DNA of 61,194 nt. Origin: Chlamydia trachomatis (lineage in GTDB: Bacteria; Chlamydiota; Chlamydiia; Chlamydiales; 2-12-FULL-49-11). This document shows positions 26,682 through 35,580 of the stretch, in pieces. Every line of letters begins with the position of its first letter. Positions within the stretch are counted from its first letter, which is position 1. Location of the stretch: positions 1 to 61,194 of the forward strand of contig CAMAXK010000008.1 of the NCBI GenBank assembly GCA_945862365.1, in the 5' to 3' direction. The position numbers and the translations under genes are program-made. The notes below the pieces were generated by a model that searched no databases, was not told where the DNA came from, and saw nothing but the letters and a program-made list of their open reading frames with translations.

Positions 26682-27290
26682 TTAACTCCTTGTAAGTTGA
26701 TTAATGATCCTTGGAAGATTTCCCACTACTTTATCTGCAAGAGATGTTGCCATTTCTGAAGAGAGTTTATAACCCGGGTCATGACAAAATGTTACGTAAG
26801 CTTGTTGCAACAGGTTCGATGCATAATTGTGCATTAATTTAGTAGCTTTAGATAATTGATCTTTAGTCTCTGCTGAAGGATTTCTCACAAAAGATGATTT
26901 AAAATTTTCATATCGATGAACGATTCTTATATTTCTTGAATCTTCCTTGATATTTCCAATGACACCTTCGGTTATTTCACCTGCTTTTTGATCAAGATCC
27001 TCTTTGGTCAGTTCAATTGTTTCAGGGGAGGTTTCTCTTGCTTCTTTTAATGGAGGGGATTTTGTAAGAGAGCCTTCTGAATCAGACTCAGAGTCTTTTC
27101 TTAGACGACTTCGACTTGCCGCTTTAATCATTTCTAATGCAGGAGGGAGCATTTGCCCAGGTTTTTGTTCCTTTTGCTCTCTTGAACTATGGTAATCTAA
27201 TAATGGTTCTGTTTGCCCTAGTGTGCGTATTCTGTTGTCTAAAAAAGTGCAATGAAATCCTTCATTTCCTAAATTAAAATAATTATCCAT
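26682..27290 (-). CDS. Hypothetical protein with Ser/Glu-rich middle, first gene of the island operon
   Basis: A 202-residue protein starting MDNYFNLGNEGFHC, with AAAGGAG ahead of the ATG and a promoter at 27321-27349. Residues about 35-95 are low complexity, with the run RKDSESDSEGSLTKSPP; the C-terminal 100 residues are helical (LMHNYASNLLQQAY). No known domain, signal peptide or membrane segment. The MDNYF start resembles MNNYF of the 21789 protein. Likely cotranscribed with the next two genes. Possible secreted effector; unproven. Confidence 0.65.
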   Translation of the reverse strand: MDNYFNLGNEGFHCTFLDNRIRTLGQTEPLLDYHSSREQKEQKPGQMLPPALEMIKAASRSRLRKDSESDSEGSLTKSPPLKEARETSPETIELTKEDLDQKAGEITEGVIGNIKEDSRNIRIVHRYENFKSSFVRNPSAETKDQLSKATKLMHNYASNLLQQAYVTFCHDPGYKLSSEMATSLADKVVGNLPRIINQLTRS

Positions 27291-27320
27291 TTTATATCTC
27301 CTTTTGTTATTAAAGATATA

Positions 27321-27349
27321 ATTATAACATAATTAATTAATGATTTAAA
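27321..27349 (-). promoter_or_regulatory. Promoter of the three-gene island operon
   Basis: On the minus strand TTTAAA (27349-27344), 17 bases, then a consensus TATAAT (27326-27321) preceded by TATGT, an extended -10. The start site near 27314 leaves about 24 bases to the ATG at 27290, holding the AAAGGAG site. Confidence 0.6.
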
Positions 27350-27453
27350 TAAATACTTTACACAAAGTGCAAGCAGCTAAGATTAAGCATCTTATGAAAA
27401 CAAGATTTAAGGAAAAATTCTAATCGATTATTATAAAATGGATAAAATGCAAT

Positions 27454-28512
27454 TTATGACAAAGGTTTGATATCTTTATTTAGATATACATCTTGGATCA
27501 TGTGAAGCAGCTTTACACCCTGGTTCATAGGCTTTTGAAAGGCCTTTCTTCCGGAGATGAGACCAGAACCGCCTGCAAGCTTATTAATGATAGCTGTTTC
27601 GGCAGCATCCATGAGGTCATTATGGCCAGATGGACCTCCTGAGTTAATCAGTGGGATTCTTCCAGATAGGCAGTTTAACACCTGATATCTTGTTAGATCT
27701 ACAGGGTGGTCTGAGCAAAGTTCAGTATAAACAGCCTCGCTTGTTTGAGAAAATTTGATATCTTTGAATCCGCCATTACAGGTAGGAAGCTTTTGTTTGA
27801 TGATATCTGCTTTGATTGTGCATCCAAGGTGGTTTGCTTGACCAGTTAAATCTGCTGCGGTGTGGTAATCTTTGCTGCCTACTTTAAAAGCTGGGTTTCT
27901 TAGGTAGCACCAAAGAACTGTAGCCATTCCTAAACTGTGGGCCTTTTCAAAGGCTGCTGCAACTTCCACAATCTGTCGGTGGCTTTCAGGGGAGCCGAAA
28001 TAAATGGTTGCCCCCACGGCACGAGCACCAAGGTTTGCAGCTTCTTCAATTTTGCCAAAAAGAATTTGATCGTAGGTAGTTGGGTAGCTTAACAGTTCAT
28101 TATGGTTGATTTTGCATAAAAAAGGGATTTTATGGGCATATTTTCTGGCAACAATGGCAAGATTTCCAAAAGTTGTTGCAACAGCATTACAACCTCCTTC
28201 AATGGCAAGTTCAATGATCTTTGCAGGATCAAAGTATACTGGATTTGGTGCAAAAGAAGCACCGGCTGAATGTTCAATCCCCTGATCGACAGGAAGAATG
28301 GAAAGATAGCCGGTATTTGCTAAACGGCCAGTGCTAAAGATTGTCTGAAGATTTTGCAAAACAGGAATACTTCGATCAGAGTCTTTAAAAACTCGATCTA
28401 CAAAGTCAGGTCCTGGCAGGGTAAGCTGATCTTTTGAGACCTTACACTGTTTTAAGGCTAGCAATTTCTCAAGCTTATTTCCAAGTAACACTTCTAATTC
28501 TTTAGTCAACAT
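27454..28512 (-). CDS. fbaB: Class I fructose-bisphosphate aldolase, DhnA/FbaB type
   Basis: A 352-residue aldolase interconverting fructose 1,6-bisphosphate with glyceraldehyde 3-phosphate and dihydroxyacetone phosphate. The motif [22 protein letters not shown] and the following [20 protein letters not shown] are characteristic of the DhnA family, which chlamydiae use as their glycolytic aldolase. The Schiff-base lysine probably lies in [14 protein letters not shown], and the phosphate-binding end is NSGGPSG and [12 protein letters not shown]. Shine-Dalgarno AAGGTGG is present. Cytoplasmic; monocistronic as far as seen. Confidence 0.93.
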   Translation of the reverse strand: MLTKELEVLLGNKLEKLLALKQCKVSKDQLTLPGPDFVDRVFKDSDRSIPVLQNLQTIFSTGRLANTGYLSILPVDQGIEHSAGASFAPNPVYFDPAKIIELAIEGGCNAVATTFGNLAIVARKYAHKIPFLCKINHNELLSYPTTYDQILFGKIEEAANLGARAVGATIYFGSPESHRQIVEVAAAFEKAHSLGMATVLWCYLRNPAFKVGSKDYHTAADLTGQANHLGCTIKADIIKQKLPTCNGGFKDIKFSQTSEAVYTELCSDHPVDLTRYQVLNCLSGRIPLINSGGPSGHNDLMDAAETAIINKLAGGSGLISGRKAFQKPMNQGVKLLHMIQDVYLNKDIKPLS

Positions 28513-28583
28513 AAATCATCCACCTTATTAAAATATAAAAGATGATAGTAGCATCATTTCATTGAATGTTCAATAAAAACCTG

Positions 28584-29546
28584 TTAAAAGCTATTGTTTT
28601 TAGGGTAGGTTCTTGAGGATGGGTCTATTTTTTTTAGAAGAAGCAATGCAGCGATGCTTGCAAGTGCTGGTTTTGTATCAATTGTAGGATTGTGGATAGA
28701 TCCATTGATTTTAAAAGGGATCATGAATCCTTCAGGTAGAGAGCATAGTCCAAAGGCGTTGATTAAAGAGTCTGTGGTAAGACCAATTGCTAAATTGAGT
28801 TGATCAGCTACCATATTGACAGTTCCCTTGGAAACAATTTCAAAGCACTCATCAAGAAGAAAAGGGGTCTTTGTATAAACAAGGATCCCATCATCTGTGG
28901 CAAATTCGATTTTTCCACAGTCTACAGATACTTCCCTGTCTATTGGTTGTCTTAACAGGCAAAGGATCACTGAAAGAAGATGATTTTTAGAGCAGCTAAG
29001 CCTGTTAAGAGCTAAAGAACCTTTCATTTTTAATGATTTGATTTTTTCTGTATTCCAATTGAGTGTATCAACCGTAAGTAGCACCTCTTTTGCTGAAAAA
29101 GGGGGGATCAAAATATGGTTTGTATAAGCATTTGTCCCTTCTAATTCAATATCTCCTTTCACAAAGCAAGGGGAAGAAGCCATTAAATGACTCCCTTTTG
29201 ATAATAAGGGGAGTGATGCTTTAATATTTGTAAAAAGCTTTTTCTTCTTGTAAAGCAATGTGCCCTGCTCAAAATCAATGGGCAACTTTCCATTAAGGAG
29301 AATAGAAATTAATGAGGCGTTCACCGTTAAAGAGGGAAGGGATAGTTTTGAATGCTGATCTTCCCAGGTAAAGCCATCAATTATTTGATCATTAAAATAG
29401 CTTAAATGAATATCGTTGATAGAGAACTTTCCAGGATGGTTTTTAGAAAGAAGAGAAAATAGATAAACTTTTGTACTCTTTGGTGCATAATAAGGGGCGG
29501 CAATTAACGCAATAAGGAAGATAATCAGCAAAAAAACTTTTTTCAT
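28584..29546 (-). CDS. AsmA/TamB-like membrane-anchored protein
   Basis: A 320-residue protein with one N-terminal membrane anchor (MKKVFLLIIFLIALIAAPYYA) and a long beta-rich remainder of the type seen in AsmA-like or DUF748 proteins: KFSINDIHLSYFNDQIIDGF near 40-60, repeated LPSLTVN or KIKSLKMKGSLALN strands, and a C-terminal INGSIHNPTIDTKP. This last motif (a GS/T-x-x-NP-x-I/V signature) is typical of AsmA C-terminal regions. Relatives bridge lipids between membranes; this is much shorter. It starts two bases after glmS ends, so it is cotranscribed with it. Confidence 0.65.
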   Translation of the reverse strand: MKKVFLLIIFLIALIAAPYYAPKSTKVYLFSLLSKNHPGKFSINDIHLSYFNDQIIDGFTWEDQHSKLSLPSLTVNASLISILLNGKLPIDFEQGTLLYKKKKLFTNIKASLPLLSKGSHLMASSPCFVKGDIELEGTNAYTNHILIPPFSAKEVLLTVDTLNWNTEKIKSLKMKGSLALNRLSCSKNHLLSVILCLLRQPIDREVSVDCGKIEFATDDGILVYTKTPFLLDECFEIVSKGTVNMVADQLNLAIGLTTDSLINAFGLCSLPEGFMIPFKINGSIHNPTIDTKPALASIAALLLLKKIDPSSRTYPKNNSF

Positions 29547-29548
29547 GT

Positions 29549-31372
29549 TTATTCTACCGTGACTGATTTGGCCAAATTTCTAGGAAAGTCAATTTCTCTT
29601 CCAAGTTTTTTTGCCAGGTAATAGCTGAAAATTTGTCCAGCAATGCAATAGGGGATAGAGCAAAATCTATTTGTCCCATTTTTGTATAATGTGATCACAT
29701 CCTTTGTCACATGAGGGTATTTTTCAGAGCTGAAAATCATAATTCTCCCATTTCTAGCTTGTATTTCAGAAAGGTTAGAGAGGGTTTTTTCAGCAGTAGC
29801 TTCTTCACCAAGGAAAGCAATGGTGGCAATTTTTTCATCAATCAAGGCAATGGGACCATGCTTCATCTCTCCTGCAGCAAGGGCCTCTGCAGGAAGGTAG
29901 CTGATCTCTTTTAACTTTAGAGCTGCCTCCATACTCACCGGATACATAGTTTGTCTACCGATGAAAAAAAAGTAGGGAAAGGTGCTAAAAATTTCAGCTT
30001 TTTCTTTAATTTTTTGCTCTTTATATAAAACATCATCTACAGCGTAAGGGATGTTTCTTAATTCTGTGATATAATCTTTATTATCAATGCCAAGAATGTT
30101 AGAAAAATGAATCCCTAAAAGGTAGAGGTTTAACAGCTGACTGGTAAAGGCTTTTGTTGAGCATACACTTACTTCTTTTCCAACATAAAGAGGGATAAAT
30201 CGATCTGTTTCTCTTGTCAAAGTGGAGTTTTCTACATTGCATAAAGCTATAGTAAGATCAAAGGTGTCTTTTTGACAACGTAGCGCAGCTAAGGTATCGG
30301 CAGTTTCTCCTGATTGGGAAATCACAATGCAAATAGTGTTTATTTTTTTCAGATGTTTACTATAACGATATTCAGAAGCTAAAGAAATTGAGACGGGGAT
30401 TTCAAGAAGTTCTTCCAAAAACCCTTTTGTAATGAGCCCAGCATGGTAAGAGGACCCGCAGGCAATAATTTCTATCTGTTTACAGGTTTTAATAATTACT
30501 TCATCTTTAGATAGTTCGGAGAATAAAAAGGAGTTATCACTTGTTCGATTTTTTAAGATCTCTCTGCATAAAAAGCTTTGCTCATGAATCTCTTTAATCA
30601 TGTAGTGATCATACCCTTCTTTTTCAGTAGATGTCTCTTTTACAACAAGAGGGGAGCTGAGTTTTTCTTTTTTCTTTCCAGATACGTCGTAGATAGTAAG
30701 GGAGTGTTGTTTAATTTTTGCAATCTCATCATTTTCAAGGTAATAGGTAATATAAGAGCTGGATGAAAAGGAGGATGGGTCAGAGGAAATATAGACATCA
30801 GATGTTTGATCACAAATACCGATCACTAAAGGACAATTTCTTGCCCCAGCAAAAATGGTATCTTCTGCATCTTTATGCACCAAAACAAGGGCAAAAGATC
30901 CTTTAATGATTTTCATAGAAGCCTTTAAGGCATTTGAAATGCTCATTTTATCACAAAAATAGGAGATAAGATTTGCAGCAGTTTCAGTATCAGTTTCTGA
31001 GGTGCAGGTTATTCCCTTTTTTTGGAGAAACTCTTTTATCTCTAAGTAATTTTCTATTATCCCGTTATGCACAAGGGCTAGAGATTTTTTGTAATCGATT
31101 TGAGGGTGAGCATTATTTTCAGAGAGTCCGCCATGGGTTGCCCATCTTGTATGAGCAATAGCTGAGGAAAGTGCATACTCTTGTTTGTGGATGAGCGATT
31201 TAAGTAGTTCTACTTTTCCTACTGTCTTAAAAGATAGGACCGCTCCTTTATGAATGGAGGCAACACCGGCAGAGTCATAACCACGATATTGAAGTTTTCT
31301 TAACCCTTCTAAACAAGTGTCTAAGGGTTTTTTTTTACTTTTAGATTGTATAAAGCCGTATATTCCGCACAT
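29549..31372 (-). CDS. glmS: Glutamine-fructose-6-phosphate aminotransferase (isomerising)
   Basis: GlmS makes glucosamine 6-phosphate from fructose 6-phosphate and glutamine, the first step towards peptidoglycan and lipid A sugars. I start at the ATG at 31372 so that Cys2 of MCGIYGFI becomes the N-terminal nucleophile; the upstream in-frame start at 31390 would bury it. The class II glutaminase domain is about 1-220 (LRKLQYRGYDSAGVA, AHTRWATHG); two SIS domains follow (IACGSSYHAGLITK, SQSGETADTLAAL), ending PRNLAKSVTVE. Length 607, normal. No glmS ribozyme is expected or seen. Confidence 0.96.
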   Translation of the reverse strand: MCGIYGFIQSKSKKKPLDTCLEGLRKLQYRGYDSAGVASIHKGAVLSFKTVGKVELLKSLIHKQEYALSSAIAHTRWATHGGLSENNAHPQIDYKKSLALVHNGIIENYLEIKEFLQKKGITCTSETDTETAANLISYFCDKMSISNALKASMKIIKGSFALVLVHKDAEDTIFAGARNCPLVIGICDQTSDVYISSDPSSFSSSSYITYYLENDEIAKIKQHSLTIYDVSGKKKEKLSSPLVVKETSTEKEGYDHYMIKEIHEQSFLCREILKNRTSDNSFLFSELSKDEVIIKTCKQIEIIACGSSYHAGLITKGFLEELLEIPVSISLASEYRYSKHLKKINTICIVISQSGETADTLAALRCQKDTFDLTIALCNVENSTLTRETDRFIPLYVGKEVSVCSTKAFTSQLLNLYLLGIHFSNILGIDNKDYITELRNIPYAVDDVLYKEQKIKEKAEIFSTFPYFFFIGRQTMYPVSMEAALKLKEISYLPAEALAAGEMKHGPIALIDEKIATIAFLGEEATAEKTLSNLSEIQARNGRIMIFSSEKYPHVTKDVITLYKNGTNRFCSIPYCIAGQIFSYYLAKKLGREIDFPRNLAKSVTVE

Positions 31373-31463
31373 AGAAAAAAATATACACAAGAATGATTTT
31401 CTTTTGAAGGATTATCTTGATATCATATTACAGTCTTAATTATATCTTTAAATGTAGGCGTTT

Positions 31464-32441
31464 ATGAAAAAGAAACATTTAACTCATCAGACTGAAGTAT
31501 ATGCACGCAAAGCTCATAATATATTAGAGTTAAATCAAACCATCAATGATGCAATTTTGCAAATACGAAATCAAAAAGATGAACATAGAAAGCCTTATTA
31601 CTTTGTTTTAGATGATAAAAATCATCTTATTGGCTATGTAAGCATACGATCTTTACTTCTTCAAGATCCAGAAACCCCTTTAAAAAATATAATCAAGACA
31701 AATATCCATGTTGTTCATGATAAACAGACTATGTTTGATGCTCTTGCTATTATGCAAAAATTCCACCTCTTATCTATTCCGGTGATTAGCAAAGGAATCT
31801 TTAAAGGGGTGATTGACATTCAAGAGTATTTTGAAGAAGAGGTGGAGATGTCGTCAAAATTAAAAAGGGTGCAGATTTTTCAAATGCTTGGGGTTTTGGT
31901 GGAAGAGGGGCCTACTAAATCAGTATGGAATAAATATATTCACAGGATGCCTTGGGTCTTTTGTAACATGATCGGAGGGATTTTTTGTGCAGTCATTGCA
32001 GATTATTACGAGGTTGTTCTTTCAAAAGTGATCATCCTTGCCATGTTTATTCCCCTTGTTTTAGCACTTTCTGAATCTATCTCAATGCAGGTAATGACAG
32101 TAAGTGTCTATTTAATGACAAATAAAAAGCATTCTTGGAAAAAGATTTTTGAATACACCTTTCAGGAAGCAAGGCTTTATGTTCTTATTGCCTTTACTGC
32201 AAGTTCCACAGTAGGTGTATTATCTCTTCTTTGGAGGGAGGGGGTGAGCCCTGCATTTGTTATCTGCATGACTATTTTTACCGCAATTATCGTCTCGGCG
32301 GCAGTTGGTGCTCTTATACCCATTATTTTGCATCGATTAAAGCTTGATCCAAAGGTAGCCTCAGGACCTATTGTGCTCATGCTTGTTGATATGATCACCA
32401 CGTTAATCTACTTAAGCTTAGCCTATAGAATCCTTATTTAG
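31464..32441 (+). CDS. MgtE-family Mg2+ transporter lacking the N-terminal domain
   Basis: A 325-residue protein. Residues about 12-130 are a CBS pair (YYFVLDDKNHLIGYVSIRSLL ; LLSIPVISKGIFKGVIDIQEY), and about 165-325 hold five membrane helices of MgtE type, with ALSESISMQVMTVSVYLM as the pore helix and a C-terminal KLDPKVASGPIVLMLVDM containing the conserved acidic pore residue. Full MgtE (about 450 residues) has a superhelical N-terminal domain before the CBS pair, absent here. It imports Mg2+ and gates by CBS-bound Mg2+. The 3' end overlaps the convergent permease by eight bases. Confidence 0.88.
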   Translation: MKKKHLTHQTEVYARKAHNILELNQTINDAILQIRNQKDEHRKPYYFVLDDKNHLIGYVSIRSLLLQDPETPLKNIIKTNIHVVHDKQTMFDALAIMQKFHLLSIPVISKGIFKGVIDIQEYFEEEVEMSSKLKRVQIFQMLGVLVEEGPTKSVWNKYIHRMPWVFCNMIGGIFCAVIADYYEVVLSKVIILAMFIPLVLALSESISMQVMTVSVYLMTNKKHSWKKIFEYTFQEARLYVLIAFTASSTVGVLSLLWREGVSPAFVICMTIFTAIIVSAAVGALIPIILHRLKLDPKVASGPIVLMLVDMITTLIYLSLAYRILI

Positions 32442-33828
32442 ACTTCCAAGATGGCTTTTTAAGAGCATAAATAATCATAGGGAGAATAAGCATAGAGATA
32501 ATCCCTATGAAGAGAAAGCTGATAAAAAAGGTGGTACTATGGACGGTTACATCAGGTGGAGGAAAAAAACCAATTACTAGAGAAAAGGTGACTCCGATGA
32601 GTCCAAGTCCTGAAGTAATCCACATTCCAGCAACACCTCCGGGTACACTATAAGCTCTTTTTGCATTTGGTTTTTTGTACTTAAGAACAATCCCTGAAAT
32701 AAACATCATCATATACATGATAATATAAAGTTGTGCTGCAAGAACTGTTAAGAGCCAAAAAGATGAGCTCACATTTGGCATATAAATATAGAGAAATGAT
32801 AAACAGGAGACAAAAAAAGCCTGCATAAACATAAGAACATGAGGCATCTCATTTTTATTGGTTTTTTGCATAAAAGGGGGAAAGTCTCCTTTTTCGGCAG
32901 AGGCAAGCAGCCCTCTACAAGGTCCAACAATCCAATTACTTAAACCACCAAGAGCACCTATGGCAATTAAAACAGCCACAATCGGCATGATAAATCCAAG
33001 ATCATACTGGGTGAGGAAAACACTCATTGCTTCAATGGTTCCAGAAACAAAGCTAATATTAGATCTTGGGATAACAATTGCAATGCATAATGTCCCTAAA
33101 ATGGTTAAAGTGACGATAATTCCTGCCGAAAGTAAGATGGCAATTGGAAAACTTCTTTTTGGATTCTCCACATCACCTGCATGAATAGCAGGCATTTCAA
33201 GCCCTGCAAAACTAAGTAAAATCCCTGTTAATACTGAAAATGTAGAAAAAGCTGAAAAATCAGGTAGCAAAGGGGTGCTTTGAAGAGTGACCATCGATTC
33301 TTTACCCGATAAAATCCAAACAGCACCAAGAACCAAAATTAATGCAGCGGGTACAAAGGTTCCCACAATAACACAAAATGAGCTAAAGGTTCCTGTAAAA
33401 TGAATACCTCTTAAATTTACAATAGTAACCAACCAAAATACACCATTGATCATGCAAAATGTGTAGGTGGGATTATCTGCAAGGCCAGGGAAAAAAGTGT
33501 AAGCAATAGATGCGGAGATAAAAGAGAGTATTGCTGGATAAAAAACAATATTAGAGATCCATAAAAGCCAAATACCTAAAAATCCAAAGCGGTGACCAAG
33601 AGCTTCTTTAATCCAAACAAACACTCCTCCTTTTTCAGGAAATAAAGTTGCAAGTTCTGCAGCAACTAATGCACAAGGAATGAAAAACAATACTGCCGAT
33701 AGTAATAAATAAAAAATGGAGGTGTACCCATAAATAGCTGTAATAGGCCAGTTCCTAAGACTTAATACCGTGGCAAGATTTATCATCAATAGTAAGAATA
33801 TGGAGAGGCTTTTTTTAGATTGTGTCAT
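32434..33828 (-). CDS. APC-superfamily amino-acid antiporter (GadC-like)
   Basis: A 464-residue integral membrane protein with about 12 helices. The N-terminal block (MINLATVLSLRNWP, FFIPCALVAAELATLFPEKGGVFVWI) and SFAGLEMPAIHAGDVENPKRSFP are characteristic of the glutamate:GABA antiporter branch of the APC superfamily, to which chlamydial AaxC-like carriers are also related. Substrate not assigned. Unlike the protein at 13555 there is no added cytoplasmic domain. No obvious partner gene such as a decarboxylase is adjacent. Confidence 0.85.
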   Translation of the reverse strand: MTQSKKSLSIFLLLMINLATVLSLRNWPITAIYGYTSIFYLLLSAVLFFIPCALVAAELATLFPEKGGVFVWIKEALGHRFGFLGIWLLWISNIVFYPAILSFISASIAYTFFPGLADNPTYTFCMINGVFWLVTIVNLRGIHFTGTFSSFCVIVGTFVPAALILVLGAVWILSGKESMVTLQSTPLLPDFSAFSTFSVLTGILLSFAGLEMPAIHAGDVENPKRSFPIAILLSAGIIVTLTILGTLCIAIVIPRSNISFVSGTIEAMSVFLTQYDLGFIMPIVAVLIAIGALGGLSNWIVGPCRGLLASAEKGDFPPFMQKTNKNEMPHVLMFMQAFFVSCLSFLYIYMPNVSSSFWLLTVLAAQLYIIMYMMMFISGIVLKYKKPNAKRAYSVPGGVAGMWITSGLGLIGVTFSLVIGFFPPPDVTVHSTTFFISFLFIGIISMLILPMIIYALKKPSWKSK

Positions 33829-33945
33829 CTTTGATCCATTGTTAAATGTGGTCTAGTATAATCAAGTTAAAGGTGCAAATCAAGTGAAAACATGCTACCT
33901 TCGTTTGTAAATTTAAAATTTATATCATCTTTATAAAAAAATTAT

Positions 33946-33975
33946 TTTACACAAGTTGTTAATTTAAGATATGAT
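33946..33975 (+). promoter_or_regulatory. Probable promoter of the IEH-repeat micro-gene
   Basis: TTTACA (33946-33951), 18 bases, then TATGAT (33970-33975): five of six matches for each hexamer. The leader to the ATG at 34131 would be about 150 bases, unusually long for the window. A second TATAAT-like box follows near 33989. The rest of 33829-34130 is AT-rich, with no other gene visible. Confidence 0.4.
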
Positions 33976-34130
33976 AAAATAATTATTAGTATAATTTTAA
34001 CATTCTTTAAATTTTATTAACTTGAATAAATTAGCACTATTTCCTAAGATCGTCTTTAACTCACCTAAAAAATGAGTAAGATAAGTTTGTAAAAGACTGT
34101 ATGTAAAAACAATAAAAACGGAGAAATAAA

Positions 34131-34292
34131 ATGTTTAAACCAATAGAGCATGGGATAGAGCATCGTTCAATAGAGCATGGAATAGAGCATGGAAAAGGAA
34201 TTGAACATGCAATAGAGCATGGAAAAAAAGCAATAGAGCATGGATCAATAGAGCATAAAACTCAAAATGCTGCGCTTAAAGTACTAGTTTAA
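34131..34292 (+). CDS. 53-residue Ile-Glu-His repeat peptide
   Basis: A small gene with GGAG (34120-34123) upstream of the ATG. The peptide starts MFKP, carries eight copies of IEH, mostly as IEHG, separated by 0-4 residues (RS, GKG, A, GKKA, GS), and ends TQNAALKVLV. Repeat starts in DNA are 34143, 34155, 34170, 34182, 34200, 34212, 34233 and 34248; all intervals are multiples of three. Seven copies are ATA-GAG-CAT while the fifth is ATT-GAA-CAT, which differs only synonymously, so the amino acids rather than the bases are kept. A strong terminator follows 29 bases later. No homologue is recognised; metal binding by the regular His-Glu pairs or a structural role is inference. Confidence 0.7.
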   Translation: MFKPIEHGIEHRSIEHGIEHGKGIEHAIEHGKKAIEHGSIEHKTQNAALKVLV

Positions 34293-34320
34293 TTCATAGA
34301 TAGTTTGAATGAACAAAAGA

Positions 34321-34352
34321 AAAGCCTAATAAATAGTTATTGGGCTTTTTTT
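34321..34352. terminator. Bidirectional intrinsic terminator
   Basis: AGCCTAATAA (34323-34332) pairs with TTATTGGGCT (34337-34346), one G-U wobble, with loop ATAG, followed by a run of seven T on the plus strand and T-rich sequence on the minus strand. It ends the IEH-repeat gene and the convergent umuC, whose stop codon lies at 34351-34353. Confidence 0.85.
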
Positions 34353-35580
34353 ATACCTGGCATAACTCATCCCAACAGGTAGTGTAAGCATTAGATTTTA
34401 GTGGGGTTTTTATGGACGAGGGGGCACAAGAGGCAAATCGTAAACTACCATCCCCATAGCGAAGATTTATCTGATCAAGAGCGGTCATAAGCGTGGCTTG
34501 TTGTGGTTTTGTTTCCACAAAAAGATTTTTCTGTGAGCAAGAAACCTCTGTCAGTAGGGAAAATCCTATCCCTGCTCTTTTAATAAGAATTTCCCCATCC
34601 ATGAAATCTTTAAGAAAATCTTCTTTTAAGTGGAGAAAATCTGGGGTGAAATTTGAGGGTTGATCTAAGGTGTAATTTTTCCAAAAGGATTTTTGATCTT
34701 CTTTAAAACGGGAAGAGTGAAGAAAGATTTCAATTAAGGAGGCTTCCTTTTTCATTTTTCGTAATTTTTCACACCCCCTGGTGATAAAGGTGCCAAGAAT
34801 TTTTCGTAGTTGTTCGATAGAGACAATATCTGCAGGAAATGTTTTTGTGATTTGCATCGATTTTTCCACAGGGGGTTGGAGAAATGGGTAGGCATTTACC
34901 CCTTCTAGTTCTTTTACTATCCGAGAGCCGGTAACTCCTAGTTGTTTTTTTAGGGTATCTGGATTTAAAAGTAGGAGATCTTTTGCCATTTTTACACGAT
35001 ACATAGAAAGTTTGTTAACCGATGCCTTTCCTATACCCCAAATATCTTCTACAGCAAAAGTTTCTAACGTAGAATGAATTTCTTCATCCTTGATAAGGAT
35101 ACATCTATGAGAGGTTGATTGTTTTGCTTTTTCGGTGGCAATTTTTGCCAAAGTTTTTGTTTTGGAAAGACCTAAGGAGGTGCCGATACCTGTCCAACGT
35201 TTAATTTTTGTTTGAATCTCTTTTAATAAAGCATCAGTTCCCAATTCTTTTGGTATTTGAAGAAACATTTCATCAACCGAATAGATAAAAGTGGGTAAGG
35301 AAAAAGTAGCTACGGTTTCCCTTACACGATTTGAGATATCATGGTAAAGAGTGTGGTTTACCTGTTGTAAGATTACATCTTCTTTGATAAAGAGTGATTT
35401 GTATTCAAACGATGCAGCTCCCATAGGGATATTTAAGGCTTTGGCCTCTTTTGACCTGGCAATTACAATCCCATTTTTTCCAGAGACAACCACTAACGGC
35501 TTATTTTTATAGTGAGGGGCAAAAAGAGTTTCGCATGAGGCAAAAAAATTGTCACAGTCAATTAAACAGATCATTGTCAT
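34351..35580 (-). CDS. umuC: Y-family DNA polymerase V catalytic subunit
   Basis: A 409-residue UmuC-type translesion polymerase. Metal-binding motifs are LIDCDNFFASCE at the N-terminus and YSVDEMFLQI near residue 100; the helix-hairpin region (VEDIWGIGKASVNKL) and the C-terminal DUF4113-type segment (TALDQINLRYGDGSLRFAS) match UmuC rather than DinB. It overlaps umuD by four bases (ATGA), the classic umuDC arrangement. A second ATG at 35574 is possible. UmuC needs UmuD' for activity, and both are present. No LexA-type box was found upstream. Confidence 0.93.
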   Translation of the reverse strand: MTMICLIDCDNFFASCETLFAPHYKNKPLVVVSGKNGIVIARSKEAKALNIPMGAASFEYKSLFIKEDVILQQVNHTLYHDISNRVRETVATFSLPTFIYSVDEMFLQIPKELGTDALLKEIQTKIKRWTGIGTSLGLSKTKTLAKIATEKAKQSTSHRCILIKDEEIHSTLETFAVEDIWGIGKASVNKLSMYRVKMAKDLLLLNPDTLKKQLGVTGSRIVKELEGVNAYPFLQPPVEKSMQITKTFPADIVSIEQLRKILGTFITRGCEKLRKMKKEASLIEIFLHSSRFKEDQKSFWKNYTLDQPSNFTPDFLHLKEDFLKDFMDGEILIKRAGIGFSLLTEVSCSQKNLFVETKPQQATLMTALDQINLRYGDGSLRFASCAPSSIKTPLKSNAYTTCWDELCQV

